Part shown: piece by piece, positions 27,442 to 36,782 of the stretch
Position numbering within the stretch: the first letter of the stretch is position 1
How the letters are laid out: each line of letters opens with the position of its first letter
Assembly: GCF_018343535.1 (NCBI RefSeq)
Contig: NZ_JAGYPF010000001.1
Coordinates: 1,550,001 to 1,614,000, forward strand
Source: Neobacillus rhizophilus
GTDB lineage: Bacteria; Bacillota; Bacilli; Bacillales; Cytobacillaceae
Direction of reading: 5' to 3'
DNA: 64,000 bases
The notes under the pieces: model-generated
The model's database searches: none
Told to the model about the DNA's origin: nothing
The model's input: only the letters and a program-made list of their open reading frames with translations
Translations under genes and position numbers: made by a program

Positions 27442-27762
27442 TTATGACACAAATGATAGAATAACTTTTTGCGGAATGTCGGCCATATTATCAGCTTTGC
27501 TTTTTAATCTCTCACAGGATGGCAGTTCAAAGGAAAACTCCTCGACATTTTCGGGAATAATTCCATCTTCCTGCAATTTGGCAAACACTCTTTCCATAGC
27601 TTCTTCCGTTGAAATCCGATCCTCGGAATCATCCTCTTGAAAACATTCCACACAGGTCTCGATGATATTTTCCTCAATTTGTTCCTGGGCGAACACTAAT
27701 TTTGCACCGGCGATCGTTTCAACTTCTTGATTCTCTAATTCAATAATAGTAGTTATATTCAT
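27442..27762 (-). CDS. Hypothetical acidic protein
   Basis: 106 residues, strongly acidic (ENIIETCVECFQEDDSEDR), with a CVEC pair and one further Cys near the C-terminus. No membrane segment or signal peptide. Excellent ribosome site (GGGAGGTAA, six bases before ATG), so probably a real gene. I do not recognise it. It is a single-gene unit between the oxidoreductase operon and the divergent YhgE gene. Confidence 0.6.
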   Translation of the reverse strand: MNITTIIELENQEVETIAGAKLVFAQEQIEENIIETCVECFQEDDSEDRISTEEAMERVFAKLQEDGIIPENVEEFSFELPSCERLKSKADNMADIPQKVILSFVS

Positions 27763-27974
27763 GTCAAATTACCTCCCTGATTTAACTACCATCATTATAA
27801 AAAATTTATCTTCTTTTTTATTATGAAGATAGTATTATTCACTATTTGTTCATATGTTTTTGACAAATTTCTGACCAGTATCCCTAGCATTTGCTTTTTA
27901 AATCTAGGGTATCAACAGGTAAATATGACAAATACTATTAATTATTAAACATCAATGTTAGGTGATTGGCTGAT

Positions 27975-30113
27975 ATGAATAAGATTTTGAAAATTTTTCA
28001 AGATGATATAAAAAGTGTCATGACGAATTGGGCTGCAGCCCTCGTGATTATCGCACTGATGTTTATACCGTCTCTTTATGCCTGGTTTAATATAATAGCG
28101 TCATGGGATCCATACGGCAATACGGGCGGAATTCCAATTGCCGTTATCAATGAGGATAACGGCACCGTCCTAAGAGGGAAAAAGATCAACATCGGCGAAG
28201 AGGTTGTGAAATCTCTTAAACAAAATAAATCGCTTGGCTGGGATTTTGTTGATGCTAAAAAAGCGGACCAAGGCGTGAAACACGGAGATTATTTCGCGAG
28301 CATTACGATTCCGAAGGATTTCTCTAAAAAAATTGGAACTGTCCTCAGCGATAACCCGCAAAAGCCGGTACTCATCTATGTTGTAAATGAAAAAATTAAT
28401 GCTATTGCCCCAAAAATCACAGCTAAAGGAGCCACAGGCATCAAAGAGCAAATCAGCAAAAACTTTGTGAAGACAGCCAATGGCGTTATTTTTGATATTT
28501 TTAATCAGCTTGGCATTGAACTGCAAAAAAACCTGCCTGATATTGAGAAACTGAAAACCATGATTTTTTGGTTAAACGATCATTTGACGGAGGCCGAAAA
28601 TATCATTAATACCTCGAATCAAGACGCAGACCAGGCGGAAAAAATCGTGGCAGACTTACAAGTAAAAATCAATGAAGTAGACTCCATATTGGGCCACGCC
28701 CAAGAGCTATCCGAACAACTAACAACGTTTTTTGACAGTAATAAAGAAACATTCGAAAATCTCGCACCCGCCGTTAAGCAAAATCTAATCTTTATGGAGC
28801 AAACAGCAGCAGATGTGGAACAAGTCACGGGAATTTTATTATCAAATACCGCCAATACAAAGGAAAAGCAGAGTGCACTAAATGATGGAATCACCCGCCT
28901 TACCGCATTAATCCATGCGGAAACACTTTTAATCAACCTATTAAATCAAGTAAATGGCTTAGGGACTGCACCACTCTTTACGGGTGAAATAGCACAACTA
29001 AATAAGCAAAAAGACTCCGCCGAAAGACTATTAAATAATTTAAAAACGATTCAAAGCCTTGGAACACCCTCACAGGACCTGCTGGTGCGGACTAACCAAA
29101 TTGCTTCGGATCTGTCATCAGGTTTAGGACTGCTTGTGAATCAATATGACAGCAAAATCGAACCGAAGTTTGCGCAAATCAGTGATGCCGCCAAACAAGT
29201 TCCCGTCAAGGCAAATGAATTTTTTGCAAACGCTGACCAAACACTTTTACAAATTAAAAAAATCCTTCAGGATGCCGCAGCCGGAATTGCCATCGGGAAA
29301 CGGGATTTGGCCCTAATAAAAAGGGATTTCCCTGCTGTAAAGCAAAAAATCACAAATCTAGCCAATCAAATCCGTGAATTTGAAAAAACGGAGGATATCC
29401 GTGACATTATTGATTTGCTGCGTAACGATGTCAAAAAGGAAAGTGACTTTTTTGCCGAGCCTGTTCTATTAAAGGAAAAAAGGCTATTTCCGATTCCGAA
29501 TTACGGATCGGCCATGTCTCCCTTTTTTACCACACTTGCTTTATGGGTAGGTGCGACTCTGCTTATTTCATTAATCCCTGTCGAAGTGCATGATTTGCCA
29601 GGTACGTATCATCCGAATCATGTCTATTTAGGCCGCTTTTTAACCTTTTTGACCGTCGCGCTATGCCAAGCTCTCATCGTAACCGCGGGTGATATTCTGC
29701 TGTTGAAGACCTATGTAGTTGATAAGACCTGGTTTATCTTATTTGGATTACTGATTAGTGCTATCTTTATGCTGATTACCTATACACTGGTATCCATTTT
29801 CGGAAATGTTGGAAAAGGGTTGGCCATTGTTTTTCTTGTCCTGCAAATTTCCGGTGCTGGGGGCACTTTTCCTGTTCAGGTGATGCCGTCATTCTTTCAA
29901 AAGCTTCATCCCTTTTTACCCTTTACCTATGCCATCAGCCTGATGCGGGAAGCCGTCGGAGGAATCGAGTGGGATGTTGCCAAACATGACCTTACCATCC
30001 TTTCGATGATCACCGTGATCACTTTGATCTTTGGTTTAGTTTTAAAAGGGCCCATTGAAAAATACGGCGGCACCATGCAAAAAAAAGCAAAAGAAAGCAG
30101 ACTCATACATTAA
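27975..30113 (+). CDS. YhgE/Pip domain membrane protein
   Basis: 712 residues. N-terminal helix followed by the YhgE/Pip N-terminal signature (IIALMFIPSLYAWFNIIASWDPYGNTGGIPIAV), a ~400-residue coiled extracytoplasmic region, and a C-terminal five-helix block after NYGSAMSPFFTTLALWVG. The family includes the Lactococcus phage infection protein and the EsaA-like membrane proteins of Bacillus; in several Firmicutes these proteins are phage receptors or secretion accessories. ATG at 27975 is preferred because a TTG at 27966 overlaps the ribosome site. Upstream (27879-27912) is a CCCTAG/CTAGGG inverted repeat that could be an operator. Confidence 0.88.
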   Translation: MNKILKIFQDDIKSVMTNWAAALVIIALMFIPSLYAWFNIIASWDPYGNTGGIPIAVINEDNGTVLRGKKINIGEEVVKSLKQNKSLGWDFVDAKKADQGVKHGDYFASITIPKDFSKKIGTVLSDNPQKPVLIYVVNEKINAIAPKITAKGATGIKEQISKNFVKTANGVIFDIFNQLGIELQKNLPDIEKLKTMIFWLNDHLTEAENIINTSNQDADQAEKIVADLQVKINEVDSILGHAQELSEQLTTFFDSNKETFENLAPAVKQNLIFMEQTAADVEQVTGILLSNTANTKEKQSALNDGITRLTALIHAETLLINLLNQVNGLGTAPLFTGEIAQLNKQKDSAERLLNNLKTIQSLGTPSQDLLVRTNQIASDLSSGLGLLVNQYDSKIEPKFAQISDAAKQVPVKANEFFANADQTLLQIKKILQDAAAGIAIGKRDLALIKRDFPAVKQKITNLANQIREFEKTEDIRDIIDLLRNDVKKESDFFAEPVLLKEKRLFPIPNYGSAMSPFFTTLALWVGATLLISLIPVEVHDLPGTYHPNHVYLGRFLTFLTVALCQALIVTAGDILLLKTYVVDKTWFILFGLLISAIFMLITYTLVSIFGNVGKGLAIVFLVLQISGAGGTFPVQVMPSFFQKLHPFLPFTYAISLMREAVGGIEWDVAKHDLTILSMITVITLIFGLVLKGPIEKYGGTMQKKAKESRLIH

Positions 30114-30205
30114 GAGGAATGTCCGTCCAATTTTAATTAATAATTGTTTTAAAAAAACAAATACTATTTGGACCTATACTTTTAAAACCAAAGGAGGTCC
30201 CTCTA

Positions 30206-31321
30206 TTGTTTAAAAAAACTTCCTTTCTATTTTTGCTTGCCCTTGTATTCATGTTGCAGCCTTCCGCAACGCATCCGGTTGCAAAAGCAACGGCACAGAA
30301 AAGCACGTCGATTGACTTAAGATTGCTTGAAACGACCGATTTGCATGCAGATTTAATCAACTATGATTACTATCTATCAAGGGAAAATAATCGAATCGGC
30401 CTGGTTCAAACTGCTTCTCTCATTCGCCAGGCACGAAACGAAGTGAAGAATTCACTATTATTTGATGGTGGCGATCACTTAAAGGGGAATCCCCTTGGCG
30501 AATATCTGGCCAGAATTAAAGGAATCAACAAAGGCAAGATCCACCCCGTTTACCGGGCCTTCAATCATTTAAAGTATGATGCCATCGCAATCGGCAATCA
30601 CGAATTTAATTATGGATTAAAATTTTTAAATACTGCTTTAAAAGGGGCCGAAATGCCTGCCATTAACGCCAATGTTATTTCTATAAAAACAAACACCCCA
30701 TATTTTAAACCCTACGTCATTTTAAAACGAAAGCTGGAGGACCAAGATGGGAAGAAACATGACCTGAATATTGGTGTGATTAGCTTTATGCCAACACAGA
30801 TTATGAAGTGGGATAAGTCAAACCTTGAAGGCAGAGTTTTCCCGCGGCCGATTGTGGAAACCGCAAAGGAATATGTCCCAATCATGAAGGCGGAAGGTGC
30901 AGATGTTGTAATAGCCCTAGCCCATACGGGAATCACCGACGAACCATACCATCCCGATACGGAAGATGCGGTTTACTATTTAACAAAAATCCCTGGGATT
31001 GACGCTATCCTTTCAGGGCATTCCCACAGCGTGTTTCCCGGGCCTTCCTATCAAAAGATTGCCAACACGGATATGAAAACCGGACGAATAAATGGAAAAC
31101 CGATAGTCATGGCAGGAGCCTTTGGAAGTCATCTGGGGATTATTGATTTAAATATAAAAAAAGTGGCCGGCAAATGGAAGGTCGTAAATGGCATATCCCA
31201 GGTCAGGCCAATTGCGGACGAAAAAGGCAAGCCGCTTGTCCAAACAGATACTCAGCTGTATAAATTATTAATGCCAGAGCATAAGGAAATGGTTAAAACT
31301 ATAAATAAATTAGGCCACTAG
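30206..31321 (+). CDS. CpdB-like secreted metallophosphoesterase, catalytic domain only
   Basis: 371 residues with a signal peptide (KKTSFLFLLALVFML...ATAQ). Calcineurin-like metal motifs are complete: ETTDLHADL, FDGGDHLKGN, AIGNHEFNYG and SGHSHSVFPG. This is the N-terminal domain of 2',3'-cyclic-nucleotide 2'-phosphodiesterase/5'-nucleotidase (CpdB/YfkN). The protein stops just after the domain, at the point where relatives continue into a ~250-residue nucleotidase C-terminal domain that supplies the substrate base stack. The stop is clean and no remnant of the missing domain is evident downstream. Start TTG at 30206 with AGGAGGT seven bases upstream. Confidence 0.8.
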   Translation: MFKKTSFLFLLALVFMLQPSATHPVAKATAQKSTSIDLRLLETTDLHADLINYDYYLSRENNRIGLVQTASLIRQARNEVKNSLLFDGGDHLKGNPLGEYLARIKGINKGKIHPVYRAFNHLKYDAIAIGNHEFNYGLKFLNTALKGAEMPAINANVISIKTNTPYFKPYVILKRKLEDQDGKKHDLNIGVISFMPTQIMKWDKSNLEGRVFPRPIVETAKEYVPIMKAEGADVVIALAHTGITDEPYHPDTEDAVYYLTKIPGIDAILSGHSHSVFPGPSYQKIANTDMKTGRINGKPIVMAGAFGSHLGIIDLNIKKVAGKWKVVNGISQVRPIADEKGKPLVQTDTQLYKLLMPEHKEMVKTINKLGH

Positions 31322-31387
31322 GTCTTAAAATGTTATCTTTTTATTCACAAATTATCCATTGTTTTGCAGATGGATATGATTAAAATA

Positions 31388-31575
31388 ATAATTGTTGTCC
31401 GGCTTTCTTGCTCTGGCTGTCCATTTCCATTGGAGGAATGTGCGGCTACAGACGAAAGCTTGGACAACATCTATTTGTTTAGACACTTTACAACCTATGC
31501 AGACTTTTATAAAATAAAATAAGGAAATATTCGGTGAATTATAGAGGAGTCTGTCGTATTTTCGGGCTCCTTTTT
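31388..31575 (+). ncRNA. Structured 5' leader with terminator: riboswitch candidate
   Basis: Between 31322 and 31618 there is no supported gene. A possible -10 (TATGAT, 31375-31380) is followed by a long imperfect stem: GTTGTCC (31394-31400) with GGACAAC (31462-31468), GCTTTC (31402-31407) with GAAAGC (31454-31459), and inner pairing of TCTGGCTG and CATTTCC with GGAATG, CGGC and CAGA. About 75 bases later comes an intrinsic terminator (31545-31575) and then the ribosome site of the permease. Sensor domain plus terminator before an ion/oxyanion permease is the arrangement of a transcriptional riboswitch. I could not match it to a class I know (FMN, lysine, yybP, ydaO, T-box and fluoride were considered). 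Confidence 0.55.
31545..31575 (+). terminator. Leader terminator before the permease gene
   Basis: AGGAGTCT pairs with GGGCTCCT (two G:U pairs), followed by TTTTTG. It lies 43 bp upstream of the ATG, so read-through must be controlled. Confidence 0.7.
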
Positions 31576-31618
31576 GTATTCACACTTATAGCAGAAATTA
31601 GGGAGAAGAGGTCGAAAC

Positions 31619-32899
31619 ATGTCAACACAAGCACTCATAGCATTAGGCGTTTTTCTCGTCATCTATGCCTTTATCGTCACAGAAAAGATTCACCGAACCA
31701 TTATCGCCATGATTGGTGGAATTTTAATGGTTGTACTGGGAATTGTCGGTCAAGAAGAAGCACTTCATCATATTGATTTTAATACCATTGGATTATTAAC
31801 CGGTATGATGATTATCGTTACCATTACAGCCGAAACGGGTTTGTTCAAATATCTTGCTATATGGTCCGCCAAAAAAGCTGGAGCTGATCCTTTAAAAACG
31901 CTAATTATGTTCGGGATCATAACGGCAGTAGTTTCAGCTTTCTTGGACAATGTCACCACCGTCCTGTTGATGGTCCCTGTTACCTTCAGTATTACTCGCC
32001 AACTGCAGGTGAATCCAATACCCTTTTTAATAACGCAAATTCTTGCGTCAAATATTGGCGGAACCGCTACTCTGATTGGTGATCCTCCGAATATCATGCT
32101 TGGAAGCGCTGTTAAAGAACTAACCTTTATGGAATTCATTTATAACCTTTCAGCTATTTCATTTCTTATCCTTTTTGTGAATATTGCCATTTTGGCTTTC
32201 ATATATCGAAAACAACTTAAAACATCGACTGAACTAAAAGCTAATGTAATGGATTTGGATGAAAAAGAGGAAATAACCGATAAAGTGTTATTAACAAAAT
32301 CGTTAACTGTCATCGGATTAACGATATTAGGATTCTTCCTGCATCAATTATTACATATTGAATCAGCCACTGTTGCTTTAGCCGGAGCTTTCCTGCTGCT
32401 TTTATTAACAGGCGAAAAGTATTTGGATAAGGCTTTAGAAAAAGTAGAATGGACAACCATTTTCTTCTTTATCGGACTGTTTGTCCTTGTATCCGGATTG
32501 GTTGAGACGGGCGTCATTTCCTTATTGGCAGACAAAGCTGTTCATCTTACTGGTGGAAACGTTACCTCCACTTCGCTTTTAATTCTGTGGGTAAGTGCGA
32601 TTGCATCTGCATTTATAGACAATATCCCGTTTGTTGCCACGATGATTCCAATGATAAAAGATATGGGCGACCTTGGTATTCAAAACCTTGAACCGCTTTG
32701 GTGGAGCCTGGCACTAGGGGCATGTCTCGGCGGAAACGGGACCTTGATTGGTGCTAGCGCCAATGTCATTGTGGCTGGGTTGGCAGCTAAGGAAGGTCAT
32801 CATATTTCATTCGGTAAATTCTTGCTCATCGCCTTTCCATTAATGATTCTTTCAATTATGATTTGTACAGTTTATATCTATTTGAGATATTTAATTTAG
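31619..32899 (+). CDS. ArsB/NhaD-type ion permease
   Basis: 426 residues, about eleven membrane helices, with two inverted-repeat halves: SAFLDNVTTVLLMVPV plus IGGTATLIGDPPNIMLG in the first, and SAFIDNIPFVATMIPM plus GGNGTLIGASANVIVAG in the second. These are the paired DN(V/I)xxx and GTLIGxxxN motifs of the IT superfamily. Family members carry Na+/H+, arsenite or dicarboxylates; specificity is not readable. Expression is probably controlled by the structured leader. The 92-residue gene starts 11 bp downstream. Confidence 0.87.
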   Translation: MSTQALIALGVFLVIYAFIVTEKIHRTIIAMIGGILMVVLGIVGQEEALHHIDFNTIGLLTGMMIIVTITAETGLFKYLAIWSAKKAGADPLKTLIMFGIITAVVSAFLDNVTTVLLMVPVTFSITRQLQVNPIPFLITQILASNIGGTATLIGDPPNIMLGSAVKELTFMEFIYNLSAISFLILFVNIAILAFIYRKQLKTSTELKANVMDLDEKEEITDKVLLTKSLTVIGLTILGFFLHQLLHIESATVALAGAFLLLLLTGEKYLDKALEKVEWTTIFFFIGLFVLVSGLVETGVISLLADKAVHLTGGNVTSTSLLILWVSAIASAFIDNIPFVATMIPMIKDMGDLGIQNLEPLWWSLALGACLGGNGTLIGASANVIVAGLAAKEGHHISFGKFLLIAFPLMILSIMICTVYIYLRYLI

Positions 32900-32910
32900 G
32901 AGGGGATTAG

Positions 32911-33189
32911 ATGAAGGTTAAGTATAAATTGAACGAGAAACTGATTGAATTAACGGAAAAGAAAAATGGAGATGATTATGAATTCTCCATCACCCTTCTA
33001 TCAAAGGAGCAGAAAAAAGGACTTGAAAAGGTCCGTGAATATTTCGACAATAATAAGGTTCTGACAGACATTCACTTTTATATTCATGCCAACAACCGCT
33101 ATCAAATAATCGTCAGAAACGACTACTATAATGAGTTTTTAATTCAGCTATTTAAGGAACAATTTTTGTTAGAACTAAAATGGGTATGA
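32911..33189 (+). CDS. Hypothetical protein co-transcribed with the permease
   Basis: 92 residues, soluble, mixed charge, ending in a short hydrophobic/aromatic tail (FLIQLFKEQFLLELKWV). The first 60 residues predict beta then helix. GGAGGGG lies seven bases before ATG and the gene is only 11 bp from the permease, so a linked role (possibly regulatory) is likely. No family recognised. Confidence 0.65.
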   Translation: MKVKYKLNEKLIELTEKKNGDDYEFSITLLSKEQKKGLEKVREYFDNNKVLTDIHFYIHANNRYQIIVRNDYYNEFLIQLFKEQFLLELKWV

Positions 33190-33191
33190 TT

Positions 33192-33225
33192 AATAACGGC
33201 TGCCATTCAAATGGCAGCCGTTATT
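33192..33225. terminator. Bidirectional terminator after the permease operon
   Basis: 15-bp perfect inverted repeat AATAACGGCTGCCAT / ATGGCAGCCGTTATT followed by T6 on the plus strand; also ends the PAS-GGDEF gene. Confidence 0.9.
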
Positions 33226-34232
33226 TTTTCCATTTCAGCCAATGCCTGCTTCTTCATGTTTGGGGTAAAGAGTGAATAGCGATTTCTCCCTTTTTCCTTC
33301 GAATGGTACATCGCGATGTCGGCATTTTTTATTAATGTATTAATATCTTCTCCATGAAATGGGTGTATGCTGATTCCGATACTTGGGGTAATTTTAAAAT
33401 TCTGGCTATGAACGCAAAAAGGTTCCTCCATGAGATTTAGGACCAATTGGCTAATTTCTACAGCATCCTCCACACCATTTAAGTGTGGAAGAAGGATAAT
33501 AAATTCATCTCCGCCAAACCGAGCAAGAATATTTCCCGTACCAGTCTCGGTTTTAAGCCGATCAGCAACGGATTGCAATAACACATCTCCTGCTTGATGG
33601 CCTAGACTGTCATTAATGATTTTGAAATGGTCCAAGTCCAAAAGAATCAGCCCGAGCATTTCGTTTGGATTCATTTGCTCCGCTTGATATTGCTCGAGGT
33701 ATGATTTTATAAACCATCTGTTGGGAAGTCCGGTTAAGGCATCATGATAAGCCATATGGGAAATCTGCTTCTGGGCCAATTTTAATTCGGTAATATCCAA
33801 CCCAAAGCCGAGAAGATATTCCTCCCCAGATTCAGGTACGTGAATTATGGTTCTGCCGGTAAACATATGGTGTTCCTTACCTTTGAATCCAGCCTTTAAT
33901 TCACAGGTAATCAGGTCACGCTTTTGCCAAACCTCAAGGTCCATTTTCCGATTCATTTCCGCAATATGTTTCGGAAAAAAATCAAAAACCGTTTTGCCGA
34001 TGAGATCTTCTAATTTCATACCATTCATTTGACATGCCTGCTTATTAGCAAATATCGTCTTCCCATCCGGTTCCTCTAAAAAAACATTAATAGGAAGGGC
34101 ATCCAAAACCATAGCACGAAGGGATGTATGATAATCGAGTTTTTTTAAAAGCTCTTTTTCTCGTTTTTCAAGATCAGTAATTTTCTTTTTCAAACTTTCG
34201 ATATTTTCATGTTCAAGGGATTGTCTGTTCAA
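33207..34232 (-). CDS. PAS-GGDEF diguanylate cyclase
   Basis: 341 residues: N-terminal coiled coil (~8-40), one PAS domain (~45-160, with LPINVFLEEPDGKTIFANK) and a GGDEF domain (~170-335). The active site is RFGGDEF at ~240, and DLDHFKIINDSLGHQAGD is intact, so cyclic-di-GMP synthesis is expected. No RxxD product-inhibition site is evident. No signal peptide or membrane helix, so it is cytosolic. TTG start with a moderate ribosome site (GAGGGCGGG). Confidence 0.88.
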   Translation of the reverse strand: MNRQSLEHENIESLKKKITDLEKREKELLKKLDYHTSLRAMVLDALPINVFLEEPDGKTIFANKQACQMNGMKLEDLIGKTVFDFFPKHIAEMNRKMDLEVWQKRDLITCELKAGFKGKEHHMFTGRTIIHVPESGEEYLLGFGLDITELKLAQKQISHMAYHDALTGLPNRWFIKSYLEQYQAEQMNPNEMLGLILLDLDHFKIINDSLGHQAGDVLLQSVADRLKTETGTGNILARFGGDEFIILLPHLNGVEDAVEISQLVLNLMEEPFCVHSQNFKITPSIGISIHPFHGEDINTLIKNADIAMYHSKEKGRNRYSLFTPNMKKQALAEMEKITAAI

Positions 34233-34335
34233 TTCTGATCCCGCCCTCTTTGTCCTGCTAATATATATAAAACTATCTATATCATATTATAGTTTATCAT
34301 TAAATTATTTTTCATTTCTAACAATTTTATGAAAA

Positions 34336-34380
34336 TAACATGTCAGGGCTGTCCCCAGTAGAGACAGCCCTGACATGTTA
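34336..34380 (-). terminator. Terminator of the GH3 gene
   Basis: 18-bp perfect stem (TAACATGTCAGGGCTGTC and its complement) with a 9-base loop. Confidence 0.88.
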
Positions 34381-34384
34381 TTTT

Positions 34385-36583
34385 TTATTTTTTTTGGGCA
34401 TGAGCAGGTGTGCCAATTTCCCCCGCATGGTCTGGTTTTCCAACAGCTTTTCCTTGATTATAAGAAAGACCAAATCCATACTCGTATTTGTTACCAGCTT
34501 TATTTAAATAAGAATAATTAGGGGTTTCTTCAGGTGCAAAGCTCGGGACATCGCCAACTTCCTTGTCCACAGCTTCAGCACTAGCAGGGATGGCCATTGG
34601 CAGCTTTCCAATCGGGTTAAATTCGCCGCGAATGACATCTATTACTGCTTCAGGCTTCGTACCGTATGTGGCTAAAACAGCAGCCGCATTTGGTTCAATT
34701 TGATTAATTAACCAAGGGCTGATAAAGTTGATTGCCGTAATTGTTGGAACGGTTTTTTGAATTTCAACAATTCGATCTACATTCGCGACTCCTGTTTCAG
34801 GACCTACTGTGATTCGTGGATTATTATCCCAGTTGGATTGTGCCGGTTTCACCCAAACAAACGCATGTGTTGCTTCCGAAAGATTATCCACGATAGTGAT
34901 AGAGGCATCATGATTTTTAATAGTCTGTTTTAAATTGGCTGTAGCAGCGGCTGCATCTCCGCCGAACATTTCAACATAAAGCTTCACTTTTTGCAGCTTA
35001 GCATCTTTTAACGGCAAGATATTTTTATCGTTGCGTAATAAAACCACTGATTTAAGGTGTGCTTCATCTGCAAGTGCTTTTGCTTTAGGATCTGCGACAA
35101 CTTCCAAAGCTTGCAGTGGATTTACATATGGATCTTCGAATAGACCTAAATTCATCATTTCTGTCAGCAGCAATGAGACAGATTCGTTAACTTCTGATTC
35201 TGACAGCAACCCTGATTTTACTGCATTGATAATAACCTGTGGGTCGGATGATCCTGAAATGATATCTGTTCCTGCTTGAATGGCCTTAGCTACTTTCGCT
35301 TCCGGCGATAAATCTTCAGCACCCCAAGCGTTGCCACCAACAGCACCAGTATCAGAGTTTACATATCCTTTGAAACCAAGGCCGTTGCGCAAGAAATCCA
35401 AAATTCCTTTGTTTAATGCAAAGCCGACTTCTTCAAATTGCTGATCAGGTTTATACCATGGCAATCCTTGATCAGCGCTATACTCGTTACTCGGAAAAGC
35501 GTAATATGGCATGACAGACGTAACATTAGCTTTAATAGCTGCCTGGAAAGGAGGAATATGGTACTTTAACAAGCTGCCTTCTGTCGGATATGGATTGAAT
35601 TTCCCTTCCACAAAGTGAGGGTCCAAACCATTATCACGTGCCCCTCCGCCTGGGAAGTGCTTGACCGTAATCGAAACACTGTCGCTGCCAAGCTTTTCGC
35701 CCTGGAAGCCGGTTATGACGTTATATACCATGTCTGATGCTAGAGTAGGGTCCTCACCAAAGGTGTCTTCGATTCTTGCCCATAATGGGTCTGTGGAGAC
35801 ATCTGCTGTATAACCATAAACCTTGCGAATGCCGGCCGCTCTCCATTCCTTTGCAGCAATTTGTCCGAATTCCTTAACTGCTTCTGCGTCTCGTGCTGCT
35901 GCAAACCCTAGCGGCCCAGGCCAGAAGGTGTGCATACCTGCACCGTCACTATTATTAGTGTAATCTGTGGAAGCATGGTTACGAGGGTTTGAAGTGACAA
36001 CAACTGGGATACCCAACCTCGATTCCTCTGCTAATTCCTGAAGCTGATTTGTATATTTTGCTATCACATCGACGGTCGGAGTTTGCCGGAAGATGACATG
36101 GCGCATATTTTTCCCAACAATCATCGGGTCATCTGCACTTACATATCTTCCATCAGCCGGGTTGGCAATCGGAGTGTGCGTGTTAATTAACATCATGCCC
36201 GCCTTTTCAGCCAAAGTCATCTTTGACACCAGATCGGCTACCCGCTCATTAACAGGTTTTCTCCAGTCCTCATAAGGATCTAAACTCCTGTCACCATCTA
36301 AATCTCTGAATTGCTTCCCATCCGCCGTCAGAACGCCTTTCTTTGCTGCCTCAATTTCTGGTTGACCGGTAACCGAGTTGGCTGCAATACGATATGTAAC
36401 CGTATCTGCCCCGCCGTTTCCGGCATTTTGTGAAGCTGGGTCAACGTACCCCAAGTCTTCATTACTATTTGCACTTACCTGTGGGACCATGACTGGAGCT
36501 AACAGAGATAAAGCAAGTGTACCAGTAAGAAGTGTTTTTCTCAGTCTTGACGTTTTTCTTATTTGTTTTGATACTGACGCCAT
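34385..36583 (-). CDS. Secreted glycoside hydrolase family 3
   Basis: 732 residues with a long signal peptide (LLTGTLALSLLAPVMVPQVSAN). The (beta/alpha)8 domain has KHFPGGGARDNG and the catalytic nucleophile Asp in YVNSDTGAV (~410); the C-terminal alpha/beta sandwich follows (SVVLLRNDKNILPL). No fibronectin-III tail. Likely an exo-acting beta-glucosidase or beta-xylosidase on plant oligosaccharides. A cre-like box lies 27 bp upstream of the ATG, so it should be glucose repressed. The response regulator downstream is a separate unit, same strand. Confidence 0.88.
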   Translation of the reverse strand: MASVSKQIRKTSRLRKTLLTGTLALSLLAPVMVPQVSANSNEDLGYVDPASQNAGNGGADTVTYRIAANSVTGQPEIEAAKKGVLTADGKQFRDLDGDRSLDPYEDWRKPVNERVADLVSKMTLAEKAGMMLINTHTPIANPADGRYVSADDPMIVGKNMRHVIFRQTPTVDVIAKYTNQLQELAEESRLGIPVVVTSNPRNHASTDYTNNSDGAGMHTFWPGPLGFAAARDAEAVKEFGQIAAKEWRAAGIRKVYGYTADVSTDPLWARIEDTFGEDPTLASDMVYNVITGFQGEKLGSDSVSITVKHFPGGGARDNGLDPHFVEGKFNPYPTEGSLLKYHIPPFQAAIKANVTSVMPYYAFPSNEYSADQGLPWYKPDQQFEEVGFALNKGILDFLRNGLGFKGYVNSDTGAVGGNAWGAEDLSPEAKVAKAIQAGTDIISGSSDPQVIINAVKSGLLSESEVNESVSLLLTEMMNLGLFEDPYVNPLQALEVVADPKAKALADEAHLKSVVLLRNDKNILPLKDAKLQKVKLYVEMFGGDAAAATANLKQTIKNHDASITIVDNLSEATHAFVWVKPAQSNWDNNPRITVGPETGVANVDRIVEIQKTVPTITAINFISPWLINQIEPNAAAVLATYGTKPEAVIDVIRGEFNPIGKLPMAIPASAEAVDKEVGDVPSFAPEETPNYSYLNKAGNKYEYGFGLSYNQGKAVGKPDHAGEIGTPAHAQKK

Positions 36584-36609
36584 TTTTCTTCCCCCTATTA
36601 ATTGGTTTT

Positions 36610-36623
36610 AGTAAACGCTTTCA
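36610..36623 (-). promoter_or_regulatory. cre-like box upstream of the GH3 gene
   Basis: Minus strand TGAAAGCGTTTACT matches the cre consensus except the last base. Confidence 0.7.
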
Positions 36624-36782
36624 ACGATAATTTTAAGAGGATATTGAATGATAGTAGTATAGGATTTTTTTTGCTATATTTGTGTTTTTTTAATATTTAG
36701 AAAAATAGGTCAACTTACCTATTTCTAAATTCCTATTAATCTTTTTAAGGCATAAAAAAAAAGAGCCATTTAATAGATTCCG

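Noticed and set aside
31388..31618. T-box leader before the permease
   Set aside because: No GGGTGGNACCGCG-like T-box sequence before the terminator, and the gene is not related to amino acids.
31534..31776. 80-codon plus-strand frame over the permease start
   Set aside because: Runs through the leader terminator and into the permease in another frame.
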